A stretch of DNA of 64,000 nucleotides from the NCBI GenBank assembly GCA_037953625.1, contig CM075651.1:105215001-105279000 (forward strand), in the 5' to 3' direction. Positions 47,801-59,406 of the stretch are shown here, one piece after another. How positions within the stretch are numbered: position 1 is the stretch's first letter; each line of letters starts with the position of its first letter. The translations under genes were made by a program, and so were the position numbers. The stretch comes from Crotalaria pallida. Taxonomy: Eukaryota > Streptophyta > Magnoliopsida > Fabales > Fabaceae. The notes beneath the pieces were generated by a model, which made no database searches, had not been told where the DNA came from, and saw nothing but the letters and a program-made list of their open reading frames with translations.

Positions 47801-50800
47801 GACATGGTGGGTGTAGCATGAGTCCTTGGAGGTTCTAACAAGTGTAGAATGGTTAAGAGAGTATTCTAAAGGCTTAGAATGGTCTAGGAATGTGTATTAG
47901 GACTTATAATAACCATTAGAATGATCATAAATATTGCATGGTACCCCAAGGGACGTAGAGGGTGTAGCATGAGACCTTGGAGGTTCTAACATGTGTAGAA
48001 TGGTTAAGAGAGTATTCTAAAGGCTTAGAATGGTCTAGGAATGTGTATTAGGTCGTATAAGAACCATTAGAATGATCCTAAACAATGCTTGAGTCCCCAA
48101 GGGACCTAGAGGGTGTAGCATGAGTCCTTGGAGGTTCTAACAAGTGTAGAATGGTTAAGAGAGTATTCTAAAGGCTTAGAATGGTCTAGGAATGTGTATT
48201 AGGACTTATAATAACCATTAGAATGATCCTAAACAATGCTTGAGTCCCCAAGGGACGTAGAGGGTCTAGCATGAGTCCTTGGAGGTTCTAACAGGTGTAG
48301 AATGGTTAAGAGAATATTCTAATGGCTTAGAATGGTCTAGGAATGTGTATTAAGACTTATAAGAACCATTAGAATAATCCTAAACATTGCTTGAATCCCC
48401 AAGGGACGTAGAGGGTGTAGCATGAGACCTTGGAGGTTCTAACAAGTGTAGAATGGTTAAGAAAGTATTCTAAAGGCTTATAATGTTCTAGAAATGTGTA
48501 TTTGGACTTATAATAACCATTAGAATGATCCCAAACAATGCATGGTATCCCAAGGCACGTAGAGGGTGTAGCATGAGTCCTTGGAGGTTCTAACAAGTGT
48601 AGAATGGCTAAGAGAGTATTCTAAAGGCTTAGAATGGTCTAGGAATGTGTATTAGGACTTATAAGAACCATTAGAATGATCCTAAACAATGATTGAGTCC
48701 GCAAGGGACGTAGAGGGTCTAGCATGAGTCCTTGGAGGTTCTAACAGGTGTAGAATGGTTAAGAGAATATTCTAATGGCTTAGAATGGTCTAGGAATGTT
48801 TATTAGGACTTATAAGAACCATTAGAATGATCCTAAACATTGCTTGAATCCCCAAGGGACGTAGAGGGTGTAGCATGAGTCCTTGGAGGTTCTAACTGGT
48901 GTAGAATGGTTAAGAGATTATTCTAAAGGCTTAGAATGGTCTAGGAATGTGTATTCGGTCGTATAAGAACCATAAGAATGATCCTAAACAATGCTTGAGT
49001 CCCCAAGGGACATAGAGGGTGTAGCATGAGTCCTTGGAGGTTCTAACAAGTGTAGAATGGTTAAGAGAGTATTCTAAAGGCTTAGAATGGTCTAGGAATG
49101 TGTATTAGGACTTATAATAACCATTAGAATGATCATAAACATTGCATGGTACCCCAAGGGACGTAGAGGGTGTAGCATGAGACCTTGGAGGTTCTAACAT
49201 GTGTAGAATGGTTAAGAGAGTATTCTAAAGGCTTAGAATGGTCTAGGAATGTGAATTAGGTCTTATAAGAACCATTAGAATGATCCTAAACAATGCTTGA
49301 GTCCCCAAGGGACATAGAGGGTCTAGAATGAGTCCATGGAGGTTCTAACAAGTGTAGAATGGTTAAGAGAGTATTCTAAAGGCTTAGAATGGTCTAGGAA
49401 TGTGTATTAGGACTTATAATAACCATTAGAATGATCATAAATATTGCATGGTACCCCAAGGGACGTAGAGGGTGTAGCATGAGACCTTGGAGGTTCTAAC
49501 ATGTGTAGAATGGTTAAGAGAGTATTCTAAAGGCTTAGAATGGTCTAGGAATGTGTATTAGGACTTATAAGAACCATTAGAATGATCCTAAACATTGCTT
49601 GAGTCCCCAAGGGACGTAGAGGGTGTAGCATGAGACCTTGGAGGTTCTAACAAGTGTAGAATGGTTAAGAAAGTATTCTAAAGGCTTATAATGTTCTAGA
49701 AATGTGTATTTGGACTTATAATAACCATTAGAATGATCCCAAACAATGCATGGTATCCCAAGGCACGTAGAGGGTGTAGCATGAGTCCTTGGAGGTTCTA
49801 ACAAGTGTAGAATGGCTAAGAGAGTATTCTAAAGGCTTAGAATGGTCTAGGAATGTGTATTAGGTCGTATAAGAACCATTAGAATGATCCTAAACAATGC
49901 TTGAGTCCCCAAGGGACCTAGAGGGTGTAGCATGAGTCCTTGGAGGTTCTAACAAGTGTAGAATGGTTAAGAGAGTATTCTAAAGGCTTAGAATGGTCTA
50001 GGAATGTGTATTAGGACTTATAATAACCATTAGAATGATCCTAAACAATGCTTGAGTCCCCAAGGGACGTAGAGGGTCTAGCATGAGTCCTTGGAGGTTC
50101 TAACAGGTGTAGAATGGTTAAGAGAATATTCTAATGGCTTAGAATGGTCTAGGAATGTGTATTAAGACTTATAAGAACCATTAGAATAATCCTAAACATT
50201 GCTTGAATCCCCAAGGGACGTAGAGGGTGTAGCATGAGACCTTAGAGGTTCTAACATGTGTAGAATGGTTAAGAGAGTATTCTAAAGGCTTAGAATGGTC
50301 TAGGAATGTGTATTAGGACTTATAAGAACCATTAGAATGATCCTAAACATTGCTTGAGTCCCCAAGGGACGTAGAGGGTGTAGCATGAGTCCTTGGAGGT
50401 TCTAACAAGTGTAGAATGGTTAAGAGAGTATTCTAAAGGCTTAGAATGGTCTAGGAATGTGTATTAGGACTTATAAGAACCATTAGAATGATCCTAAACA
50501 ATGCTTGAGTCCCCAAGTGACGTAGAGGGTCTAGCATGAGTCCTTGGAGGTTCTAACAGGTGTAGAATGGTTAAGAGAATATTCTAATGGCTTAGAATGG
50601 TCTAGGAATGTGTATTAGGACTTATAAGAACCATTAGAATGATCCTAAACATTGCTTGAATCCCCAAGGGACGTAGAGGGTGTAGCATGAGTCCTTGGAG
50701 GTTCTAACAAGTGTAGAATGGTTAAGAGATTATTCTAAAGGCTTAGAATGGTCTAGGAATGTGTATTAGGTCGTATAAGAACCATTAGAATGATCCTAAG

Positions 50801-51170
50801 CAATGCTTGAGTCCCCAAGGGACATAGAGGGTGTAGCATGAGTCCTTGGAGGTTCTAACAAGTGTAGAATGGTTAAGAGAGTATTCTAAAGGCTTAGAAT
50901 GGTCTAGGAATGTGTATTAGGACTTATAATAACCATTAGAATGATCCTAAACAATGCTTGAGTCCCCAAGGGACATGGTGGGTGTAGCATGAGTCCTTGG
51001 AGGTTCTAACAAGTGTAGAATGGTTAAGAGAGTATTCTAAAGGCTTAGAATGGTCTAGGAATGTGTATTAGGACTTATAATAACCATTAGAATGATCATA
51101 AATATTGCATGGTACCCCAAGGGACGTAGAGGGTGTAGCATGAGACCTTGGAGGTTCTAACATGTGTAGA
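44830..51170 (+). repeat. 3171-bp (21-monomer) duplication inside the long HOR
   Basis: About 44.83-48.0 kb is repeated at about 48.0-51.17 kb at a constant offset of 3171 bp: 45369/48540, 45520/48691 (GATTGAGTCCGC), 46124/49295, 46577/49748, GGAATGTTTATTAGG near 45623/48794 and CCTTAGAGG near 47070/50241. I noticed no difference between the two copies in the parts compared by eye. After the second copy the sequence returns to a GGTTCTGACATG monomer (51258), like 44765. Confidence 0.82.
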
Positions 51171-51559
51171 ATGGTTAAGAGAGTATTCTAAAGGCTTAGA
51201 ATGGTCTAGGAATGTGTATTAGGACTTATAAGAACCATTAGAATGATCCTAAACATTGCTTGAGTCCCCAAGGGACGTAGAGGGTGTAGCATGAGACCTT
51301 GGAGGTTCTGACATGTGTAGAATGGTTAAGAGAGTATTCTAAAGGCTTAGAATGGTCTAGGAATGTGTATTAGGTCGTATAAGAACCATTAGAATGATCC
51401 TAAACAATGCTTGAGTCCCCAAGGGACCTAGAGGGTGTAGCATGAGTCCTTGGAGGTTCTAACAAGTGTAGAATGGTTAAGAGAGTATTCTAAAGGCTTA
51501 GAATGGTCTAGGAATGTGTATTAGGACTTATAATAACCATTAGAATGATCCTAAACAAT

Positions 51560-54500
51560 GCTTGAGTTCCCAAGGGACGTAGAGGGTCTAGCATGAGTCC
51601 TTGGAGGTTCTAACAGGTGTAGAATGGTTAAGAGAATATTCTAATGGCTTAGAATGGTCTAGGAATGTGTATTAAGACTTATAAGAACCATTAGAATAAT
51701 CCTAAACATTGCTTGAATCCCCAAGGGACGTAGAGGGTGTAGCATGAGACCTTGGAGGTTCTAACAAGTGTAGAATGGTTAAGAAAGTATTCTAAAGGCT
51801 TATAATGTTCTAGAAATGTGTATTTGGACTTATAATAACCATTAGAATGATCCCAAACAATGCATGGTATCCCAAGGCACGTAGAGGGTGTAGCATGAGT
51901 CCTTGGAGGTTCTAACAAGTGTAGAATGGCTAAGAGAGTATTCTAAAGGCTTAGAATGGTCTAGGAATGTGTATTAGGACTTATAAGAACCATTAGAATG
52001 ATCCTAAACAATGATTGAGTCCGCAAGGGACGTAGAGGGTCTAGCATGAGTCCTTGGAGGTTCTAACAGGTGTAGAATGGTTAAGAGAATATTCTAATGG
52101 CTTAGAATGGTCTAGGAATGTGTATTAGGACTTATAAGAACCATTAGAATGATCCTAAACATTGCTTGAATCCCCAAGGGACGTAGAGGGTGTAGCATGA
52201 GTCCTTGGAGGTTCTAACTGGTGTAGAATGGTTAAGAGATTATTCTAAAGGCTTAGAATGGTCTAGGAATGTGTATTCGGTCGTATAAGAACCATAAGAA
52301 TGATCCTAAACAATGCTTGAGTCCCCAAGGGACATAGAGGGTGTAGCATGAGTCCTTGGAGGTTCTAAGAAGTGTAGAATGGTTAAGAGAGTATTCTAAA
52401 GGCTTAGAATGGTCTAGGAATGTGTATTAGGACTTATAATAACCATTAGAATGATCATAAACATTGCATGGTACCCCAAGGGACGTAGAGGGTGTAGCAT
52501 GAGACCTTGGAGGTTCTAACATGTGTAGAATGGTTAAGAGAGTATTCTAAAGGCTTAGAATGGTCTAGGAATGTGAATTAGGTCTTATAAGAACCATTAG
52601 AATGATCCTAAACAATGCTTGAGTCCCCAAGGGACATAGAGGGTCTAGAATGAGTCCATGGAGGTTCTAACAAGTGTAGAATGGTTAAGAGAGTATTCTA
52701 AAGGCTTAGAATGGTCTAGGAATGTGTATTAGGACTTATAATAACCATTAGAATGATCATAAATATTGCATGGTACCCCAAGGGACGTAGAGGGTGTAGC
52801 ATGAGACCTTGGAGGTTCTAACATGTGTAGAATGGTTAAGAGAGTATTCTAAAGGCTTAGAATGGTCTAGGAATGTGTATTAGGACTTATAAGAACCATT
52901 AGAATGATCCTAAACATTGCTTGAGTCCCCAAGGGACGTAGAGGGTGTAGCATGAGTCCTTGGAGGTTCTAACAAGTGTAGAATGGTTAAGAGAGAATTC
53001 TAAAGGCTTAGAATGGTCTAGGAATGTGTATTAGGACTTATAAGAACCATTAGAATGATCCTAAACAATGCTTGAGTCCCCAAGTGACGTAGAGGGTCTA
53101 GCATGAGTCCTTGGAGGTTCTAACAGGTGTAGAATGGTTAAGAGAATATTCTAATGGCTTAGAATGGTCTAGGAATGTGTATTAGGACTTATAAGAACCA
53201 TTAGAATGATCCTAAACATTGCTTGAATCCCCAAGGGACGTAGAGGGTGTAGCATGAGTCCTTGGAGGTTCTAACAAGTGTAGAATGGTTAAGAGATTAT
53301 TCTAAAGGCTTAGAATGGTCTAGGAATGTGTATTAGGTCGTATAAGAACCATTAGAATGATCCTAAGCAATGCTTGAGTCCCCAAGGGACATAGAGGGTG
53401 TAGCATGAGTCCTTGGAGGTTCTAACAAGTGTAGAATGGTTAAGAGAGTATTCTAAAGGCTTAGAATGGTCTAGGAATGTGTATTAGGACTTATAATAAC
53501 CATTAGAATGATCCTAAACAATGCTTGAGTCCCCAAGGGACATAGTGGGTGTAGCATGAGTCCTTGGAGGTTCTAACAAGTGTAGAATGGTTAAGAGAGT
53601 ATTCTAAAGGCTTAGAATGGTCTAGGAATGTGTATTAGGACTTATATTAACCATTAGAATGATCATAAATATTGCATGGTACCCCAAGGGACGTAGAGGG
53701 TGTAGCATGAGACCTTGGAGGTTCTAACATGTGTAGAATGGTTAAGAGAGTATTCTAAAGGCTTAGAATGGTCTAGGAATGTGTATTAGGACTTATAAGA
53801 ACCATTAGAATGATCCTAAACATTGCTTGAGTCCCCAAGGGACGTAGAGGGTGTAGCATGAGACCTTGGAGGTTCTGACATGTGTAGAATGGTTAAGAGA
53901 GTATTCTAAAGGCTTAGAATGGTCTAGGAATGTGTATTAGGTCGTATAAGAACCATTAGAATGATCCTAAACAATGCTTGAGTCCCCAAGGGACCTAGAG
54001 GGTGTAGCATGAGTCCTTGGAGGTTCTAACAAGTGTAGAATGGTTAAGAGAGTATTCTAAAGGCTTAGAATGGTCTAGGAATGTGTATTAGGACTTATAA
54101 TAACCATTAGAATGATCATAAATATTGCATGGTACCCCAAGGGACGTAGAGGGTGTAGCATGAGACCTTGGAGGTTCTAACATGTGTAGAATGGTTAAGA
54201 GAGTATTCTAAAGGCTTAGAATGGTCTAGGAATGTGTATTAGGACTTATAAGAACCATTAGAATGATCCTAAACATTGCTTGAGTCCCCAAGGGACGTAG
54301 AGGGTGTAGCAGGAGACCTTGGAGGTTCTGACATGTGTAGAATGGTTAAGAGAGTATTCTAAAGGCTTAGAATGGTCTAGGAATGTGTATTAGGTCGTAT
54401 AAGAACCATTAGAATGATCCTAAACAATGCTTGAGTCCCCAAGGGACCTAGAGGGTGTAGCATGAGTCCTTGGAGGTTCTAACAAGTGTAGAATGGTTAA

Positions 54501-57140
54501 GAGAGTATTCTAAAGGCTTAGAATGGTCTAGGAATGTGTATTAGGACTTATAATAACCATTAGAATGATCCTAAACAATGCTTGAGTCCCCAAGGGACGT
54601 AGAGGGTCTAGCATGAGTCCTTGGAGGTTCTAACAGGTGTAGAATGGTTAAGAGAATATTCTAATGGCTTAGAATGGTCTAGGAATGTGTATTAAGACTT
54701 ATAAGAACCATTAGAATAATCCTAAACATTGCTTGAATCCCCAAGGGACGTAGAGGGTGTAGCATGAGACCTTGGAGGTTCTAACAAGTGTAGAATGGTT
54801 AAGAAAGTATTCTAAAGGCTTATAATGTTCTAGAAATGTGTATTTGGACTTATAATAACCATTAGAATGATCCCAAACAATGCATGGTATCCCAAGGCAC
54901 GTAGAGGGTGTAGCATGAGTCCTTGGAGGTTCTAACAAGTGTAGAATGGCTAAGAGAGTATTCTAAAGGCTTAGAATGGTCTAGGAATGTGTATTAGGAC
55001 TTATAAGAACCATTAGAATGATCCTAAACAATGATTGAGTCCCCAAGGGACGTAGAGGGTCTAGCATGAGTCCTTGGAGGTTCTAACAGGTGTAGAATGG
55101 TTAAGAGAATATTCTAATGGCTTAGAATGGTCTAGGAATGTGTATTAGGACTTATAAGAACCATTAGAATGATCCTAAACATTGCTTGAATCCCCAAGGG
55201 ACGTAGAGGGTGTAGCATGAGTCCTTGGAGGTTCTAACTGGTGTAGAATGGTTAAGAGATTATTCTAAAGGCTTAGAATGGTCTAGGAATGTGTATTCGG
55301 TCGTATAAGAACCATAAGAATGATCCTAAACAATGCTTGAGTCCCCAAGGGACATAGAGGGTGTAGCATGAGTCCTTGGAGGTTCTAACAAGTGTAGAAT
55401 GGTTAAGAGAGTATTCTAAAGGCTTAGAATGGTCTAGGAATGTGTATTAGGACTTATAATAACCATTAGAATGATCATAAACATTGCATGGTACCCCAAG
55501 GGACGTAGAGGGTGTAGCATGAGACCTTGGAGGTTCTAACATGTGTAGAATGGTTAAGAGAGTATTCTAAAGGCTTAGAATGGTCTAGGAATGTGAATTA
55601 GGTCTTATAAGAACCATTAGAATGATCCTAAACAATGCTTGAGTCCCCAAGGGACATAGAGGGTCTAGAATGAGTCCATGGAGGTTCTAACAAGTGTAGA
55701 ATGGTTAAGAGAGTATTCTAAAGGCTTAGAATGGTCTAGGAATGTGTATTAGGACTTATAATAACCATTAGAATGATCATAAATATTGCATGGTACCCCA
55801 AGGGACGTAGAGGGTGTAGCATGAGACCTTGGAGGTTCTAACATGTGTAGAATGGTTAAGAGAGTATTCTAAAGGCTTAGAATGGTCTAGGAATGTGTAT
55901 TAGGACTTATAAGAACCATTAGAATGATCCTAAACATTGCTTGAGTCCCCAAGGGACGTAGAGGGTGTAGCATGAGTCCTTGGAGGTTCTAACAAGTGTA
56001 GAATGGTTAAGAGAGAATTCTAAAGGCTTAGAATGGTCTAGGAATGTGTATTAGGACTTATAAGAACCATTAGAATGATCCTAAACAATGCTTGAGTCCC
56101 CAAGTGACGTAGAGGGTCTAGCATGAGTCCTTGGAGGTTCTAACAGGTGTAGAATGGTTAAGAGAATATTCTAATGGCTTAGAATGGTCTAGGAATGTGT
56201 ATTAGGACTTATAAGAACCATTAGAATGATCCTAAACATTGCTTGAATCCCCAAGGGACGTAGAGGGTGTAGCATGAGTCCTTGGAGGTTCTAACAAGTG
56301 TAGAATGGTTAAGAGATTATTCTAAAGGCTTAGAATGGTCTAGGAATGTGTATTAGGTCGTATAAGAACCATTAGAATGATCCTAAGCAATGCTTGAGTC
56401 CCCAAGGGACATAGAGGGTGTAGCATGAGTCCTTGGAGGTTCTAACAAGTGTAGAATGGTTAAGAGAGTATTCTAAAGGCTTAGAATGGTCTAGGAATGT
56501 GTATTAGGACTTATAATAACCATTAGAATGATCCTAAACAATGCTTGAGTCCCCAAGGGACATAGTGGGTGTAGCATGAGTCCTTGGAGGTTCTAACAAG
56601 TGTAGAATGGTTAAGAGAGTATTCTAAAGGCTTAGAATGGTCTAGGAATGTGTATTAGGACTTATATTAACCATTAGAATGATCATAAATATTGCATGGT
56701 ACCCCAAGGGACGTAGAGGGTGTAGCATGAGACCTTGGAGGTTCTAACATGTGTAGAATGGTTAAGAGAGTATTCTAAAGGCTTAGAATGGTCTAGGAAT
56801 GTGTATTAGGACTTATAAGAACCATTAGAATGATCCTAAACATTGCTTGAGTCCCCAAGGGACGTAGAGGGTGTAGCATGAGACCTTGGAGGTTCTGACA
56901 TGTGTAGAATGGTTAAGAGAGTATTCTAAAGGCTTAGAATGGTCTAGGAATGTGTATTAGGTCGTATAAGAACCATTAGAATGATCCTAAACAATGCTTG
57001 AGTCCCCAAGGGACCTAGAGGGTGTAGCATGAGTCCTTGGAGGTTCTAACAAGTGTAGAATGGTTAAGAGAGTATTCTAAAGGCTTAGAATGGTCTAGGA
57101 ATGTGTATTAGGACATATAATAACCATTAGAATGATCCTA
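51560..57140 (+). repeat. 3020-bp (20-monomer) duplication inside the long HOR
   Basis: Two units pair at an offset of 3020 bp. GAGAGAATTCTAAAGG (EcoRI) occurs near 52991 and 56011, ACTTATATTAACC near 53640 and 56660, and the GGTATCCC monomer at 51862 and 54882. The second unit is shorter overall (the next GGTATCCC monomer lies 2567 bp on) because the first contains an extra 453-bp trimer. Confidence 0.82.
53674..54579 (+). repeat. Tandem duplication of a 453-bp trimer
   Basis: 53674-54126 and 54127-54579 are two copies of three monomers: GCATGGTACC/GCATGAGACC, then GGTTCTGACATG, then GGGACCTAGAGG. The second copy has the private change GTAGCAGGAGACC near 54308. The paired unit at 56694-57146 has a single copy, so the duplication happened after, or was lost from, the shared 3-kb unit. 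Confidence 0.85.
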
Positions 57141-59260
57141 AACAATGCTTGAGTCCCCAAGGGACGTAGAGGGTCTAGCATGAGTCCTTGGAGGTTCTAA
57201 CAGGTGTAGAATGGTTAAGAGAATATTCTAATGGCTTAGAATGGTCTAGGAATGTGTATTAAGACTTATAAGAACCATTAGAATAATCCTAAACATTGCT
57301 TGAATCCCCAAGGGACGTAGAGGGTGTAGCATGAGACCTTGGAGGTTCTAACAAGTGTAGAATGGTTAAGAAAGTATTCTAAAGGCTTATAATGTTCTAG
57401 AAATGTGTATTTGGACTTATAATAACCATTAGAATGATCCCAAACAATGCATGGTATCCCAAGGCATGTAGAGGGTGTAGCATGAGTCCTTGGAGGTTCT
57501 AACAAGTGTAGAATGGCTAAGAGAGTATTCTAAAGGCTTAGAATGGTCTAGGAATGTGTATTAGGACTTATAAGAACCATTAGAATGATCCTAAACAATG
57601 CTTGAGTCCCCAAGGGACGTAGAGGGTCTAGCATGAGTCCTTGGAGGTTCTAACAGGTGTAGAATGGTTAAGAGAATATTCTAATGGCTTAGAATGGTCT
57701 AGGAATGTGTATTAGGACTTATAAGAACCATTAGAATGATCCTAAACATTGCTTGAATCCCCAAGGGACGTAGAGGGTGTAGCATGAGTCCTTGGAGGTT
57801 CTAACTGGTGTAGAATGGTTAAGAGATTATTCTAAAGGCTTAGAATGGTCTAGGAATGTGTATTCGGTCGTATAAGAACCATAAGAATGATCCTAAACAA
57901 TGCTTGAGTCCCCAAGGGACATAGAGGGTGTAGCATGAGTCCTTGGAGGTTCTAACAAGTGTAGAATGGTTAAGAGAGTATTCTAAAGGCTTAGAATGGT
58001 CTAGGAATGTGTATTAGGACTTATAAGAACCATTAGAATGATCCTAAACAATGCTTGAGTCCCCAAGGGACATAGTGGGTGTAGCATGAGTCCTTGGAGG
58101 TTCTAACAAGTGTAGAATGGTTAAGAGAGTATTCTAAAGGCTTAGAATGGTCTAGGAATGTGTATTAGGACTTATAATAACCATTAGAATGATCATAAAC
58201 ATTGCATGGTACCCCAAGGGACGTAGAGGGTGTAGCATGAGACCTTGGAGGTTCTAACATGTGTAGAATGGTTAAGAGAGTATTCTAAAGGCTTAGAATG
58301 GTCTAGGAATGTGAATTAGGTCTTATAAGAACCATTAGAATGATCCTAAACAATGCTTGAGTCCCCAAGGGACATAGAGGGTCTAGAATGAGTCCATGGA
58401 GGTTCTAACAAGTGTAGAATGGTTAAGAGAGTATTCTAAAGGCTTAGAATGGTCTAGGAATGTGTATTAGGACTTATAATAACCATTAGAATGATCATAA
58501 ATATTGCATGGTACCCCAAGGGACGTAGAGGGTGTAGCATGAGACCTTGGAGGTTCTAACATGTGTAGAATGGTTAAGAGAGTATTCTAAAGGCTTAGAA
58601 TGGTCTAGGAATGTGTATTAGGACTTATAAGAACCATTAGAATGATCCTAAACATTGCTTGAGTCCCCAAGGGACGTAGAGGGTGTAGCATGAGTCCTTG
58701 GAGGTTCTAACAAGTGTAGAATGGTTAAGAGAGTATTCTAAAGGCTTAGAATGGTCTAGGAATGTGTATTAAGACATATAAGAACCATTAGAATGATCCT
58801 AAACAATGCTTGAGTCCCCAAGGGACGTAGAGGGTCTAGCATGAGTCCTTGGAAGTTTTAACAGGTGTAGATTGGTTAAGAGAGTATTCTAATGGCTTAG
58901 AATGGTCTAGGAATGTGTATTAGGACTTATAAGAACCATTAGAATGATCCTAAACATTGCTTGAATCCCCAAGGGACGTAGAGGGTGTAGCATGAGTCCT
59001 TGGAGGTTCTAACAAGTGTAGAATGGTTAAGAGATTATTCTAAAGGCTTAGAATGGTCTAGGAATGTGTATTAGGTCGTATAAGAACCATTAGAATGATC
59101 CTAAGCAATGCTTGAGTCCCCAAGGGACATAGAGGGTGTAGCATGAGTCCTTGGAGGTTCTAACAAGTGTAGAATGGTTAAGAGAGTATTCTAAAGGCTT
59201 AGAATGGTCTAGGGATGTGTATTAGGACTTATAATAACCATTAGAATGATCATAAACATT

Positions 59261-59406
59261 GCATGGTACCCCAAGGGACGTAAAGGGTGTAGCATGAGAC
59301 CTTGGAGGTTCTAACATGTGTAGAATGGTTAAGAGAGTATTCTAAAGGCTTAGAATGGTCTATGAATGTGAGTCTTATAAGAACCATTAGAATAATCCTA
59401 AACAAT
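59261..59406 (+). repeat. Monomer with 5-base deletion (146 bp)
   Basis: The segment reads ATGTGAGTCTTATAAG near 59366-59381, where the sister monomer at 58204 has ATGTGAATTAGGTCTTATAAG. Five bases (ATTAG or an equivalent register) are lost. It also has GGTCTATGAATG and GTAAAGGGTG. This is the only 5-base indel in the window. Confidence 0.85.

Larger units (their letters stand above)
43456..59406 (+). repeat. Long higher-order repeat family, about 2.6-3.3 kb (17-22 monomers)
   Basis: A monomer with GTCTAGAATGAGTCCATGG (an NcoI site not seen elsewhere in the window) starts at 43557, 46124, 49295, 52617, 55637, 58355 and 59407. The spacings are 2567, 3171, 3322, 3020, 2718 and 1052 bp. The GCATGGTATCCC monomer recurs inside each unit (45369, 48540, 51862, 54882, 57449, with extra copies at 46577 and 49748). 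Other markers are ATCATAAATATTGC, GGTTCTGACATG, GGGACCTAGAGG, GATTGAGTCCGC, GACATGGTGGG and GTGAATTAGGTC. The units vary in length by whole monomers only, apart from the 146-bp monomer near the end. Confidence 0.85.

Noticed and set aside
44830..51170. Identical 3171-bp copies taken as certain biology
   Set aside because: Kept as a feature but not treated as proven: perfect copies in a satellite can also come from misassembly, which this sequence alone cannot exclude.
34780..57505. Recurrent minus-strand open frames of 75 codons (13 near-identical copies from 34780 to 57505) as a small gene family
   Set aside because: They open with TTG, not ATG, and lie within satellite monomers. They exist only where a CTTATAATG/GTTCTAGAAATG monomer (or its near relative at 34800) removes minus-strand stops. 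151 is not a multiple of 3, so the frame changes at each monomer. No conserved domain, promoter or independent codon signal is visible.
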